The notes below the pieces were generated by a model. That model was not told the DNA's origin. It ran no database searches and saw only the letters and a program-made list of their open reading frames with translations. Of a stretch of 64,000 nt of DNA, positions 25,462-34,626 are shown piece by piece. A program made the translations under genes and the position numbers. Each line of letters starts with the position of its first letter. Within the stretch, counting starts at the first letter, position 1. The stretch covers positions 682,001-746,000 of the forward strand of contig NZ_WWEO01000043.1 in NCBI RefSeq assembly GCF_009928685.1, read 5' to 3'. This DNA is from Mucilaginibacter agri (GTDB lineage: Bacteria > Bacteroidota > Bacteroidia > Sphingobacteriales > Sphingobacteriaceae).

Positions 25462-25566
25462 GGTTCGTTATTCAATAATTATTTTTCGCTAACTTGCTAA
25501 CACAATCCCTCGTTGCGTGTGTTTTATAAGCACAGGTTTATACCGTAATATTTAAAAATACAACCT

Positions 25567-25998
25567 ATGAGTAAACAACAATTTAATCCGGAGTTTAACG
25601 ATGAAAACCTGGACAGAGATAAAAGAATAAGAGAAGACCTTGGTGAAGAACCTGCTGCGCAAGACTTGAAATATGATCCGGAAACTGATAGCTACGAAAT
25701 AGAGGTTGATGGCGATGATCCGGACTACGATCCGCCCGCATTGTTCGATACAGCGGCTCCAGGGGGTAGTGATGCCAATTCTGACTATGACGAATCGAAC
25801 CCTTACGATACCCGCGGTGAGTATGACAGGACCCGCTCAATAGAAACCGATGTTGATTCCTTAGGTATGCATATTGACGACGGTAAGATCACCGAATTAA
25901 GCCCGCTCGACGAAGAACTTTCGCGTACGCCGGAAGATGACCGTGACGATTTGGACGAAGAGGGTTACCCGAAAAACGACGGCGAATACAAGCAATAA
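25567..25998 (+). CDS. Highly acidic, probably disordered hypothetical protein
   Basis: A 143-residue protein with no hydrophobic stretch and a very large share of Asp and Glu (for example YDPETDSYEIEVDGDDPDYD and LSRTPEDDRDDLDEEGYPK). No cysteine is present. It looks intrinsically disordered. I do not recognise a family. It is a separate unit ended by the hairpin at 26017-26045. Confidence 0.7.
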   Translation: MSKQQFNPEFNDENLDRDKRIREDLGEEPAAQDLKYDPETDSYEIEVDGDDPDYDPPALFDTAAPGGSDANSDYDESNPYDTRGEYDRTRSIETDVDSLGMHIDDGKITELSPLDEELSRTPEDDRDDLDEEGYPKNDGEYKQ

Positions 25999-26016
25999 TA
26001 CAAGCCATAAGAAGAG

Positions 26017-26045
26017 GGGCCGGCATTAACTGCCTGCCCTTTTTT
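26017..26045 (+). terminator. Terminator after the acidic protein gene
   Basis: GGGCCGGCA / TGCCTGCCC stem with one mismatch and a 5-base loop, followed by a T run. Confidence 0.7.
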
Positions 26046-26147
26046 GTTGCTGGTGCGCCAAAAACGTGCAATAATAGCAGCCGTAATTTCACAGTAATTT
26101 CATTTAATTATTACAAACGGAAAGCACTCAAAGGGGATTCATTCCTT

Positions 26148-26155
26148 TACATTTG
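26148..26155 (+). promoter_or_regulatory. -7 box of the old-yellow-enzyme gene
   Basis: TACATTTG, exact match to TAnnTTTG, ending 8 bases before the ATG at 26164. No -33 TTTG is seen. Confidence 0.5.
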
Positions 26156-26163
26156 ATAACATT

Positions 26164-27240
26164 ATGGCAAACCTATTTTCTCCTTTAACAATAAAAAATC
26201 TGCAATTAAAAAACCGTATCGTGGTATCGCCCATGTGCGAATATTCGAGTACCGACGGTTTTGCCAACAACTGGCACCTGGTACATTTAGGCAGCAGGGC
26301 AATAGGGGGCGCAGCGCTGATTATAACAGAAGCTGCAGCTGTATCGCCCGAAGGCCGCATCTCCTACGGCGACCTTGGGATCTGGAAAGATGAACACATC
26401 GAGAAGCTAAAGGAGATCACTGACTTTGTGCACGAGCAAGGTGCATATATAGGTACTCAACTGGCACATGCCGGCCGTAAAGCCAGTCGCGAAAAACCCT
26501 GGTTGGGTAACGCCCAACTGCTGGCGAATAACGAAAATGGGTGGGATACTGTTGGAGCGAGCCCCATTCCGTTTACAGAAACCGAACATGCCCCAATCGC
26601 GCTCGACAAGGCAGGTATCGAACAAGTAAAAGCCGATTTTAAAGCTGCAGCAATACGCGCCGATAAAGCCGGGTTTGATATGATTGAGTTGCACGGCGCA
26701 CATGGCTACCTGATCAATCAGTTTTTGTCGCCCTTAACCAATAAGCGTACCGACGAATACGGAGGTTCTTTCGAAAACCGCACCCGCTTTCTGTTAGAAC
26801 TTATTGACAGTGTACATGAAGTATGGCCTTCGGAGAAAGCTTTATTTGTGCGTATATCTTCTACCGAATGGGTCGATGGCGGTTGGACTGCCGACGACTC
26901 TGTTGCTTTGGTAAAAGTTTTAAAAACCAAAGGTGTAGACCTGATCGATTGTTCGAGCGGTGGTAATTCGCCATTACAGAAAATACCTATCGGCCCCGGA
27001 TACCAAGTGGAGTTTGCAGAAAGAATAAAAAAGGAGGCCGATGTACTAACCGGAGCCGTAGGATTGATCACAACCTCCAAACAAGCAGACGAAATTATCA
27101 GTAATGGTCAGGCCGACTTGGTGTTGCTGGCTCGTGAGTTTTTGCGCGATCCTCATTTCCCACTGCGTGCAGCACACGAACTCAATGTTGACATTAAATG
27201 GCCCGATCAATACGACAGGGCGCAGTGGAGGAAGAAGTAA
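26164..27240 (+). CDS. NADH:flavin oxidoreductase, old yellow enzyme family (YqjM-like)
   Basis: FMN-dependent ene-reductase of 358 residues in a TIM barrel. The N-terminal PMCEYS carries the Cys and Tyr that mark the YqjM (NamA) subgroup; HLGSRAIGGAALIITEAAAV, the substrate-binding ELHGAHGYLINQFLSP (His-x2-His type, about 180) and LTGAVGLITT with LLAREFLRDPHFP (FMN phosphate) are as expected. Such enzymes reduce alpha,beta-unsaturated carbonyls and are often induced by electrophile stress. The OsmC gene that follows fits an oxidative/electrophile response. Confidence 0.93.
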   Translation: MANLFSPLTIKNLQLKNRIVVSPMCEYSSTDGFANNWHLVHLGSRAIGGAALIITEAAAVSPEGRISYGDLGIWKDEHIEKLKEITDFVHEQGAYIGTQLAHAGRKASREKPWLGNAQLLANNENGWDTVGASPIPFTETEHAPIALDKAGIEQVKADFKAAAIRADKAGFDMIELHGAHGYLINQFLSPLTNKRTDEYGGSFENRTRFLLELIDSVHEVWPSEKALFVRISSTEWVDGGWTADDSVALVKVLKTKGVDLIDCSSGGNSPLQKIPIGPGYQVEFAERIKKEADVLTGAVGLITTSKQADEIISNGQADLVLLAREFLRDPHFPLRAAHELNVDIKWPDQYDRAQWRKK

Positions 27241-27343
27241 GAGAGTCCGGAAGTCGGAAAGACTGGAAGTCCGAAAGCTAAATACCTGTGCAAAGACATT
27301 AACAAATTATCAAATAGACAAATCAACAAATTAATCACACACT

Positions 27344-27766
27344 ATGAAACGTACAGCAAACGCCCATTGGGCAGGCACACTTAAAGATGGTAAAGGCGAA
27401 ATAACTACCCAAAGCACTACTTTAAACAAAACCCAATACTCTTTCAAAACCCGTTTTGAAGATGGTGTAGGCACTAACCCGGAAGAACTAATCGCGGCAG
27501 CGCATGCTGGTTGTTTTACCATGGCAGTAGGCGCAGCGCTTTCTCAGCAAGGCATTACCCCTGGCGATTTAACAACCGATGCTATTTTAGATCTTGATAT
27601 GATTGCTTTGGAAATTAAAGGTATCCATCTTGATTTGAAAGCATCTGCTATCGATGGCGTATCTGAAGAACAATTTAAACAAATTGCCGAAGGCGCTAAA
27701 GCTGGCTGTATCATTTCAAAAGCACTGAGTGTGCCAATTACAATGGATGTAACTTACGGGGTATAA
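27344..27766 (+). CDS. OsmC family peroxiredoxin
   Basis: A 140-residue thiol peroxidase of the OsmC branch. The two catalytic cysteines are present: one in [13 protein letters not shown] (about residue 58) and one in [14 protein letters not shown] (about 122). It reduces organic hydroperoxides. It is preceded by a GTCCGGAAGTCGG-type simple repeat at 27243-27280 and followed by a GTCATTGCGAGG element, so it is probably its own unit. Confidence 0.93.
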   Translation: MKRTANAHWAGTLKDGKGEITTQSTTLNKTQYSFKTRFEDGVGTNPEELIAAAHAGCFTMAVGAALSQQGITPGDLTTDAILDLDMIALEIKGIHLDLKASAIDGVSEEQFKQIAEGAKAGCIISKALSVPITMDVTYGV

Positions 27767-27781
27767 ACGTTGATATGGTGT

Positions 27782-27869
27782 GTCATTGCGAGGAGGTACG
27801 ACGAAGCAACCTCGTAGCCAATGCATAATCAACGCGCGACGAGGTTGCCGCGCTAACGCTCGCAATGAC
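27782..27869. repeat. Palindromic repeat, GTCATTGCGAGG family (copy 4)
   Basis: GTCATTGCGAGGAGGTACGA with AACCTCGTAG on the left and CGCGACGAGGTTGCCGCGCT, CGCTCGCAATGAC on the right; nearly identical to copy 1. Confidence 0.85.
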
Positions 27870-27892
27870 ACAATTTTATAAGAACATATTAA

Positions 27893-27920
27893 AAAGAGCA
27901 GATAAACCAATCCGCTCTTT
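27893..27920 (+). terminator. Hairpin terminator after OsmC
   Basis: AAAGAGCAGAT / ATCCGCTCTTT stem with one mismatch followed by TTGTTG. Confidence 0.6.
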
Positions 27921-27948
27921 TGTTGTCTAATAGCTATATTTAATTATT

Positions 27949-28545
27949 ATGGCTTCAAGCTCGCGTTCGCGCATTTCGATAACACTGGCGGTTACCCTGG
28001 CAATTGCTGCCTTTCTAATTTTCATGTTCTTTTATCTCAAGCATCAGTTTACGGCAACACATACCGAAGTTACTGAGGATGTGATGGTGCAAAAAATAAC
28101 CAGCATGGGCAAGCTCGAACTGGTTAAATACTCTATGAAAGATGTGATAGAGAAAAAAGAAGTACACACCTTTTTACCCGATGAGAAAGTGCTGTTCCTG
28201 GCAGTAGGGGAGGTAACGGCTTGCATCGACCTTACTAAAATTAAGAAGGAAGATATTAAGCAAAATTTCAACCACGACACGGTAACTGTTATGATGCCCA
28301 AAGCCGAGATCTGCTATGTAAAGCTGGATCATCAACGGTCGAGGGTTTATGATATTACCGGCGCCATCTTCCCCGGCAACGCCAAAAATATGGTAGAAGA
28401 TACCTACAAGCTTGCCGAAAAACGCCTACTGGATAACGCCAAAGAAATGGACATTACCACCAAGGCCCAGGATAATGCTTACCTGATATTTAAGCCTATG
28501 CTGGAGAATATTTCGGGTAAAGTGGTGATGATTAAGTTTAAGTAG
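27949..28545 (+). CDS. DUF4230 domain-containing membrane-anchored protein
   Basis: A 198-residue protein with one N-terminal transmembrane anchor (about 10-30) and a periplasmic DUF4230 domain (about 40-195; ITSMGKLELVKYSMKDVIEKK, MPKAEICYVKLD, AEKRLLDNAKEMDI). The function of the family is not known. Alone in its orientation group with DUF2199 next. Confidence 0.85.
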   Translation: MASSSRSRISITLAVTLAIAAFLIFMFFYLKHQFTATHTEVTEDVMVQKITSMGKLELVKYSMKDVIEKKEVHTFLPDEKVLFLAVGEVTACIDLTKIKKEDIKQNFNHDTVTVMMPKAEICYVKLDHQRSRVYDITGAIFPGNAKNMVEDTYKLAEKRLLDNAKEMDITTKAQDNAYLIFKPMLENISGKVVMIKFK

Positions 28546-28637
28546 GTTTAGGTGATAGCGGATTAATTTATTTGTTAAAAAGTCTATTGCTTTTTAATCC
28601 TATTAATCGATAATGATAGATTTGTGGAAACAACTAT

Positions 28638-29144
28638 ATGACTAAGATGCCTTATCAATGTTCCGTTTGTAACGAAGTACACCACGACTGGCCTGCAATA
28701 GCTTTTAATTCTCCTCATTATTATCATATTCTTTCGCAGGAAGATAAAGACAAACTAGCAACTCTTAGCGAAGATTGGTGCATCATTGATTATGGCGACC
28801 AGACTGACCGCTTCATTCGGGCCATACTTCGTTTGCCAGTAATTGATACCGATCAGACGCTTGAATACGGAGTATGGGTGTCAGTCAGTGAAAAGAACTT
28901 CGTCCATTATATGGACAACTTTAATGAAGATATCGAAGGCACCACTTTTTTCGGCTATCTCTGCAACCAAATTTCCGAGTACGATAACACCTTATCGCTC
29001 AAAACCAACGTTGTTTGCGGTTCCAAAGGTCAACGACCAGAAGTGTTTCCCCACAAAGACCAAGACAATGCCTTTGTACACGATTGCATTTATGGCATTA
29101 CTCAGGAAGAAGCAGATAAACGGGTACATGTGTTGTTGAATTAA
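28638..29144 (+). CDS. DUF2199 domain-containing protein
   Basis: A 168-residue cytoplasmic protein of the DUF2199 family, seen from the N-terminal CSVCNEVHHDWPAIAF and the WCIIDYGDQTDRFIRA segment. The CxxC at residues 8-11 may bind metal but the second pair of ligands is not evident. Function unknown. Preceded by a 92-base AT-rich spacer. Confidence 0.85.
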   Translation: MTKMPYQCSVCNEVHHDWPAIAFNSPHYYHILSQEDKDKLATLSEDWCIIDYGDQTDRFIRAILRLPVIDTDQTLEYGVWVSVSEKNFVHYMDNFNEDIEGTTFFGYLCNQISEYDNTLSLKTNVVCGSKGQRPEVFPHKDQDNAFVHDCIYGITQEEADKRVHVLLN

Positions 29145-29180
29145 CGGTCTAGTTATTAAATTTTAAGTGTAAATCTAACA

Positions 29181-29495
29181 ATGAGGCATCCATTTTACAC
29201 CATTTTAAATGTTATTTATCAAGCCATAATATGTTGGATATTAATTATTTTGAACGCATATTATAATGAGTTGATCATCCCTGAAAACTTAATGCATTCA
29301 CCCGAGAAAGCTTGGCTGAAAATACTAATTGCCCTTACGGAAGGGGTTACAATGTTAATGATAGTTTATGTGAGTAATCGAGTCGCTTTAAGCGACACAG
29401 CCGATGATCTGCGTTCAAAACGTATTGTAAACAGAACCGGAAAAATACAATTAATAATTACAGCTTGTTTTATGATTGCAGTGATCTTAAATTGA
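29181..29495 (+). CDS. Small membrane protein, hypothetical
   Basis: A 104-residue protein with three likely transmembrane helices (about 5-25, 45-68 and 83-103). I do not recognise a family. It follows DUF2199 by 36 bases and may be translated from the same message. Confidence 0.6.
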   Translation: MRHPFYTILNVIYQAIICWILIILNAYYNELIIPENLMHSPEKAWLKILIALTEGVTMLMIVYVSNRVALSDTADDLRSKRIVNRTGKIQLIITACFMIAVILN

Positions 29496-29577
29496 CCTGA
29501 TTGGCACTTGCAATTATGTAATTCCATAGCTGGCGGAGCCTGCCGGCGTGACCAATAAACCCACTACCCCCAAAAAG

Positions 29578-29597
29578 CCCTCTCCTTTAGGAGAGGG
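29578..29597. repeat. Half copy of the GAGGGG repeat
   Basis: CCCTCTCC TTTA GGAGAGGG hairpin (CCCTCTCC / GGAGAGGG), the core of the GAGGGG family. Confidence 0.6.
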
Positions 29598-29649
29598 CAG
29601 CACTATCATTGCACCTCGCACTAACATTCACGGGTGAGGTCTTCGGTCT

Positions 29650-30354
29650 TTAAAACCTTGTATACAACGCAATCTGCGCTACGTGGTTCATGGTATTGTT
29701 TGTCAATCCATTAATGTATTGGTTGAGGTAGCCTGCCTCTAAATCTAGCTTCCTGCTAAAGCGGTAGCCAAAGGCAGCGTATGCGCGGTTCTGGTCAAAA
29801 AAGGCGTTGTTGGTTTTATCCTTGTTTTGCACGTTCACAAAAACTTCGTTTTGCAGGCCTACAAAAGTGCCTTTGGTAAAGTCGGCGGTTTTTTGGGTAG
29901 GTATTACGCCGCGGATAAAATAGCGGAAGCGCTGGGCAAAAAATGCGTCGCTCGGCCCCTGTTTATCTACAAAGCGTTGCTCTAGTCTAAAGCGGTGCAT
30001 AACAGCGGTGCGCTGTATTTTGTGGGTGTAAATATATTGCTCCCAAATACGTTGTTCGACACGGAAGGTATTTTCGGTATCAGTTACCCGGTGTGTTCCA
30101 GTAAATAAGTATCCAACCGTAGCTATCTTATTTTTCTTAAAGTAATAGCTAACGCCAGGGCGAATCAGTGGGTGTTTTAAATACTTCCAGTCGTCGGCAG
30201 ATCGAAACTGGGCATCAAAAGCAAGCCCCCAGTGCTCTGAGAATTTTTGTGTATGAAACCATGCCCCCCAGCCCGAAAACTCTTGCTTGGTTTGTGCCTG
30301 CGCAGTAAACGCAAGTGTAACAGCCGCAAAAGCCATTAATAATTTTACTCTCAT
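29650..30354 (-). CDS. DUF2490 domain-containing outer-membrane protein
   Basis: A 234-residue exported beta-barrel-like protein. A signal peptide (MRVKLLMAFAAVTLAFTAQAQ) is followed by alternating aromatic strands (GWGAWFHTQKFSEHWGLAFD, RHRFRLEQRF type segments) and a C-terminal aromatic residue (IALYTRF), as in outer-membrane proteins. DUF2490 members are small porin-like proteins of unknown role. A -7 box (TATATTTG) is at 30439-30432 and a perfect palindrome just upstream. Confidence 0.86.
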   Translation of the reverse strand: MRVKLLMAFAAVTLAFTAQAQTKQEFSGWGAWFHTQKFSEHWGLAFDAQFRSADDWKYLKHPLIRPGVSYYFKKNKIATVGYLFTGTHRVTDTENTFRVEQRIWEQYIYTHKIQRTAVMHRFRLEQRFVDKQGPSDAFFAQRFRYFIRGVIPTQKTADFTKGTFVGLQNEVFVNVQNKDKTNNAFFDQNRAYAAFGYRFSRKLDLEAGYLNQYINGLTNNTMNHVAQIALYTRF

Positions 30355-30431
30355 AAGTACCCTTAATTGTAAAGTTTGTAAGTTCTAAAAAAAAGAAATT
30401 GTTATAAATGATCTGGGGGCTTGATCGTCTG

Positions 30432-30439
30432 CAAATATA
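30432..30439 (-). promoter_or_regulatory. -7 box of the DUF2490 gene
   Basis: TATATTTG followed by CAG on the minus strand, 77 bases before the start codon; exact match to TAnnTTTG. Confidence 0.6.
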
Positions 30440-30452
30440 GGAATTCTGATCA

Positions 30453-30472
30453 ATACCTAAAATATTAGGTAT
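30453..30472. promoter_or_regulatory. Palindrome upstream of the DUF2490 promoter
   Basis: Perfect arms ATACCTAA and TTAGGTAT with AATA between, 13 bases upstream of the -7 box, i.e. across the -33 position. This is a standard place for a repressor. Its geometry (8-4-8) matches the palindrome in front of hmgA. Confidence 0.5.
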
Positions 30473-30537
30473 CAGACTAGTTACATTCAAACAGAAGTGT
30501 TATCTTAGAAGATTAACTCTAAAAGCTTCAAACAATT

Positions 30538-31917
30538 ATGACTCCAAACTTTATCAAACGCCTGTGTTTATCAGTCGCAGGTGCTTTGTGTATGCTCATT
30601 GTGCATGCGCAGCCCCGGCTTCCGCAAAGCTATTTCTGGAAGAAATTACCTAACGGACTGGAAGTAGTAGTGATAGAAAATACGAAGGTTCCGTTAACCA
30701 CTATCGAAATTGCGGTTAAAAATGGCGCATATACGGAAGGCCCCGAGTACAGCGGACTTTCGCATCTGTTTGAGCATATGTTTTTTAAGGCAAATAAGGA
30801 CTATCCCGATCAGGCATCGTTTTTAAAACGTACCCAGGAACTGGGTGCCATCTGGAATGGTACCACCGATGTAGAACGTGTTAACTACTTCTTCACCTTT
30901 GATAAAGACAGTTTAAATGCAGGTTTAAAGTTCATGAACGCGGCTATCCGCTTCCCGATTTATCGCGAAGAAGATATGAAGAAAGAGCGCCCTGTAGTTG
31001 ATGGAGAGTTTCAGCGTGCCGAAAGCGACCCGGGTTTCCAGATCTGGTACGAAACACAGAAGCATCTTTGGGGCGATCTGATTACCCGTAAAAATCCAAT
31101 CGGAATCCACGAGATCATCAACACCGCAACGCCTGAGAAAATGATGATCATCAAGGGGAAATATTATGTACCAAACAATAGCTTGCTAACCATCTGTGGT
31201 GATGTAAAGCACGATGACGCATTTGCCATGGCCGAAAGTATTTTTGGAAGTTGGGAAAGCAGTGGCGAAGACCCTCAGGTAAAATATCCGATCCCGCCAT
31301 TTAAACCTTTAGACAAAACCGAATACTACGTAAAAGAATCATCTATCGCACAAACGCCATATATGTTGTTCTCGTGGCAGGGGCCTGGTTTTGCTACAGA
31401 CTCTGCCGGTACCTTAGCTGTTGATGTATTTAATACTATTTTGGGCCTTAACTCGTCAAAAATACAGCAAGCCCTGGTTGATAAGGGTTTGGCAACCGCC
31501 GCACAGGCAAGCTATCAAACTACGCGTTACACAGGTGAGGTTGATCTATATGTTCTGCCAAACCCTAATAAATTAAAAGAGTGCTATGACGAGGTTCAAA
31601 ATCAGTTAAACCTGCTGGTAAAACCAGATTATTATACCGACGATCAGCTGAAAGATGCTAAAGCAATTCTACTGCGAAATGCTGTGCGTAATAAGGAAAA
31701 ACCATCGTCGCTGCCTAGCCAGTTAAGTTATCAATGGTGCAGTACTTCGCTTGATTATTTTACAGATAACGACAGTAATTATCAAAAAATTACCCGTGAC
31801 GATATAAACCGTTATGTACAAAAATATCTTGCAGGCAAACCAATGGTTGCCGGTATCATCATCAAACCCGAACTAAGTAAACAAACTAACGTTGCCTCTT
31901 TTTTTGCAGCTAAATAA
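30538..31917 (+). CDS. M16 family metallopeptidase, catalytic subunit
   Basis: A 459-residue pitrilysin-type zinc peptidase with a signal peptide (MTPNFIKRLCLSVAGALCMLIVHAQ). The inverted zinc motif HLFEH (His about 78, 82) is present with the downstream Glu in the EDMKKERPVVDGEF helix. The C-terminal M16 domain has DVFNTILGLNSSKIQQALVDKGLA. It is 11 bases before a second M16 gene that lacks the zinc motif; together they likely form a periplasmic heterodimer. Confidence 0.93.
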   Translation: MTPNFIKRLCLSVAGALCMLIVHAQPRLPQSYFWKKLPNGLEVVVIENTKVPLTTIEIAVKNGAYTEGPEYSGLSHLFEHMFFKANKDYPDQASFLKRTQELGAIWNGTTDVERVNYFFTFDKDSLNAGLKFMNAAIRFPIYREEDMKKERPVVDGEFQRAESDPGFQIWYETQKHLWGDLITRKNPIGIHEIINTATPEKMMIIKGKYYVPNNSLLTICGDVKHDDAFAMAESIFGSWESSGEDPQVKYPIPPFKPLDKTEYYVKESSIAQTPYMLFSWQGPGFATDSAGTLAVDVFNTILGLNSSKIQQALVDKGLATAAQASYQTTRYTGEVDLYVLPNPNKLKECYDEVQNQLNLLVKPDYYTDDQLKDAKAILLRNAVRNKEKPSSLPSQLSYQWCSTSLDYFTDNDSNYQKITRDDINRYVQKYLAGKPMVAGIIIKPELSKQTNVASFFAAK

Positions 31918-31928
31918 TTTTTATCGTC

Positions 31929-33260
31929 ATGAAAAAAAGAATTTTTATGCTGCTTGTGGCAGCTACCTTATATAATATTAAGCCTCTACATGCGCAGAAT
32001 AAGGCTTACGAAACCACAATTGATGGTGTTAAAGTAATAGTGCAACCCAGCGGTAATGATATTGTAGAGATACAAACCGTAATTAAAGGTGGCGTGCAAA
32101 ACTATCCGGCAACCAAGCAGGGAATCGAGGCTATAGCGATGGATGCGCTTACCGAATGCGGCACGGCCAAATATCCCAAGAACGACTTTAAAAACCAGTT
32201 GGATAAAGTAAGTGCTCAGGTTTTTAGCGGCACCTACAAAGATTACTCCGTACTTCGAATGAACTGTATTAAGAGTGATTTTGAAACTGTATGGCCACTG
32301 TATGTATCAGCACTTAAAGAGCCGGCATTTGATGCTAAAGAGTTTGTCCGTGTTAAGCAAGATGAGATCAATAATTTGAAAGATGCCGATTCGCGCCCTG
32401 ATGTGGCTATTAACAATTACGCCAACCAGGTAGCTTTCGCTAATCGCGACTATGCTAAAAATCCGTCGGGTACCGCCGCTATAATGCAAACCTTCACGCC
32501 GGATGAAGTTAAGGCCTACTATAAATCTGTTTTTGTAAAGTCGCACCTTACCATTGTTATCGTGGCCGATTTAAGCAAGGAAGAGGTGGAGACTAAAGTG
32601 AAGGGTTTACTGGCTGGTGTAAAAGCGGGCTCGCCATTTCAGCAGAAAAAATCATTCTTCAGGGTGTATAAAAATACTTTCTCGTCGCAGCCGCGCGAGT
32701 TGGCCACCAACTATGTAGTAGGAATAACCAGCGGTCCGCAACCAGGCAGCCCGGATTACGATGCGTTTTTGGTAGCAATGCGCATATTTTACGATCGTCA
32801 CTTTTTAGATGTACGTACCAATAATGGCTTATCATATGCGCCGGGTGCGCAGTTTAGCAATGGCAGCACCTCGTTCGCCAAATTCTCGGTATCCACCACC
32901 CAACCAGATAAATATATTGCGGTGTTTGACAAACTGGTTGCCAAGATCAAAAGTGAAGGCTTTACTGCCGATGAGGTTAAAAATATGAAAACAACCTACC
33001 TCACAAGATTCTACAATACCCAAGAAACCAACAGTGCGCAAGCCAGTTCGATTGTATCTAATGAAGTTATTCAGGATAACTGGCAGCGCTCTTTAACCCT
33101 GGCAGATGATGTTAAAAAACTAACTCAGTCGCAGGTTAATGATGCCTTCCGAAAATACATTGGCAACATTGTTTGGGTTTATCAAGGGGATACCAAAAAG
33201 GTTAATCCGTTGCTATATACTAATGGTACAATGGGGGCTGATAACCCGGTTAGCCATTAA
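31929..33260 (+). CDS. M16 family protein without zinc motif (partner subunit)
   Basis: A 443-residue M16 homolog with a signal peptide (MKKRIFMLLVAATLYNIKPLHAQ). The HxxEH motif is replaced (KQGIEAIAMDALTECG at the equivalent helix), so it cannot bind zinc in the usual way and is probably the non-catalytic half, as in mitochondrial processing peptidase-like pairs. It keeps the substrate-binding features of the C-terminal domain (NNGLSYAPGAQF). It ends before a terminator at 33281-33308. Confidence 0.92.
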   Translation: MKKRIFMLLVAATLYNIKPLHAQNKAYETTIDGVKVIVQPSGNDIVEIQTVIKGGVQNYPATKQGIEAIAMDALTECGTAKYPKNDFKNQLDKVSAQVFSGTYKDYSVLRMNCIKSDFETVWPLYVSALKEPAFDAKEFVRVKQDEINNLKDADSRPDVAINNYANQVAFANRDYAKNPSGTAAIMQTFTPDEVKAYYKSVFVKSHLTIVIVADLSKEEVETKVKGLLAGVKAGSPFQQKKSFFRVYKNTFSSQPRELATNYVVGITSGPQPGSPDYDAFLVAMRIFYDRHFLDVRTNNGLSYAPGAQFSNGSTSFAKFSVSTTQPDKYIAVFDKLVAKIKSEGFTADEVKNMKTTYLTRFYNTQETNSAQASSIVSNEVIQDNWQRSLTLADDVKKLTQSQVNDAFRKYIGNIVWVYQGDTKKVNPLLYTNGTMGADNPVSH

Positions 33261-33280
33261 TTAAACATTCGCATTTGACG

Positions 33281-33308
33281 CAAAGGCCGGCTTTACAACC
33301 GGCCTTTG
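33281..33308. terminator. Bidirectional terminator between the M16 pair and the AI-2E gene
   Basis: CAAAGGCCGG / CCGGCCTTTG with an 8-base loop, directly touching the stop codon of the convergent gene. Confidence 0.85.
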
Positions 33309-34430
33309 TTATTTCTTACGGCCTTTACCCTCAATCATGGTGACTTCGGTGTTGCCATTCCTCCTTCGCCACACCTGGCCCATGTGCCGGGTAGGCACGT
33401 TGTCGCCCAATAGTTTGCCCCAGGGCTTGAGGTCATCTATGCGGTCGAAAACGATTTTGAGTACTGCAACAAATGGCACCGACAAAAACATACCCGACAC
33501 TCCCCAAAGGGCGTTACCTAGCAAAACGATTACTATAGAAATCAAGGCGTTAATCTGTACCTTAAAAGATACCACTCTTGGAAACACGATATTGTTATCA
33601 ATAAACTGAATAACGAGGTAGGCTATTACAATGCCAAATTGTGTAGAATAACCGTCTTTAGTAACTGTGGCCATCAGGATCGGTAAGGCGATAGCAATAA
33701 TACCGCCTATATAAGGCAACATGTTTAAAATTGCACCAATAACGCCAAGGAGTATGGCATACTTAACGCCCAGTAAAAGCAATGCTACAGAGTTCATAAT
33801 ACCCACAATCAGCATTTCTATCAGTAAACCCACGATATAGCTTTGCACGGCCGATTTAGTTTCTTTCAAGATTTCTGCTACACGCGCCGAATTTTCTTCA
33901 GAGAATACTTCGTATAAAAAGCTTAAAATCAGTTGCTTGTAAAACAGCATCATAAAAGTATATACGGGTATCAGGAACACGATACCCAATGTGCCTAAAA
34001 CGGTGTTGAGTGTACGGCCAACCAATGCGTCACCGCTGCTTAAGGCCTTTTTTACAAAATCTACCTGTTTCTGGGTTTCTACGCCAAAATGTTGATATAT
34101 CCAGCCTTCGAGATCGGTTACGATCTCGCCGAATTTCTGTTCCAGCGTAGGTAATTGGTCGCTAAAAGAAGCAATTTGCGAGGATAAGAAATACATCAAG
34201 GCTCCAACAACTATAAAGCAAATAAGTAAGGACAACAGTATAGCAGCAACTTTAGGTATCCTATGTTTTTGAAACCAACTGCATAAGGGGTTTAATAGTA
34301 TGGCAATCATCAGGGCAAAAGCCAACGGTACCAAAATATCACCCAGCGCCGATAGCATATAAACCAGCAATATCAGCCCGAATAGGATTACGGTGGTTTT
34401 AAGATAAAAAGGGTATTCTTTTACAGCCAT
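33309..34430 (-). CDS. AI-2E family transporter
   Basis: A 373-residue inner-membrane protein with about eight transmembrane helices, of the AI-2E/PerM (DUF20) family, identified by the N-terminal YMLSALGDILVPLAFALMIAILLNPL and the central and C-terminal GAILNMLPYIGG, NIVFPRVVSFKVQINAL segments and NALWGVSGMFLSVPFVAVLK. Family members are linked to AI-2 export, Na+/H+ exchange or unknown efflux. The C-terminal tail (about 340-373) is rich in basic residues. Confidence 0.92.
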   Translation of the reverse strand: MAVKEYPFYLKTTVILFGLILLVYMLSALGDILVPLAFALMIAILLNPLCSWFQKHRIPKVAAILLSLLICFIVVGALMYFLSSQIASFSDQLPTLEQKFGEIVTDLEGWIYQHFGVETQKQVDFVKKALSSGDALVGRTLNTVLGTLGIVFLIPVYTFMMLFYKQLILSFLYEVFSEENSARVAEILKETKSAVQSYIVGLLIEMLIVGIMNSVALLLLGVKYAILLGVIGAILNMLPYIGGIIAIALPILMATVTKDGYSTQFGIVIAYLVIQFIDNNIVFPRVVSFKVQINALISIVIVLLGNALWGVSGMFLSVPFVAVLKIVFDRIDDLKPWGKLLGDNVPTRHMGQVWRRRNGNTEVTMIEGKGRKK

Positions 34431-34494
34431 ATAGAGTGTTGAGGGGTATATTATAGTGAATAAAAATTTGGCTAATATGTTTTGATCTGAGACT

Positions 34495-34610
34495 TTTTTC
34501 CCTCTTGAAAGGGGTTAGGGGGGCTTTCTTGTCCTAGTTGTCCTGTTGTAGAATGACTCACCCTTGCCACCGCACGATCCCAACGCGCCCCCTCCAGGGA
34601 GGGGAATTGG
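34495..34610. repeat. Palindromic repeat, GAGGGG family (copy 2)
   Basis: CCCTCTTGAAAGGGGTTAGG at the left and CAACGCGCCCCCTCCAGGGA with GGGGAATTGG at the right; same design as the copy at 3291-3384. Confidence 0.75.
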
Positions 34611-34626
34611 ATAACATTAAAATAAA

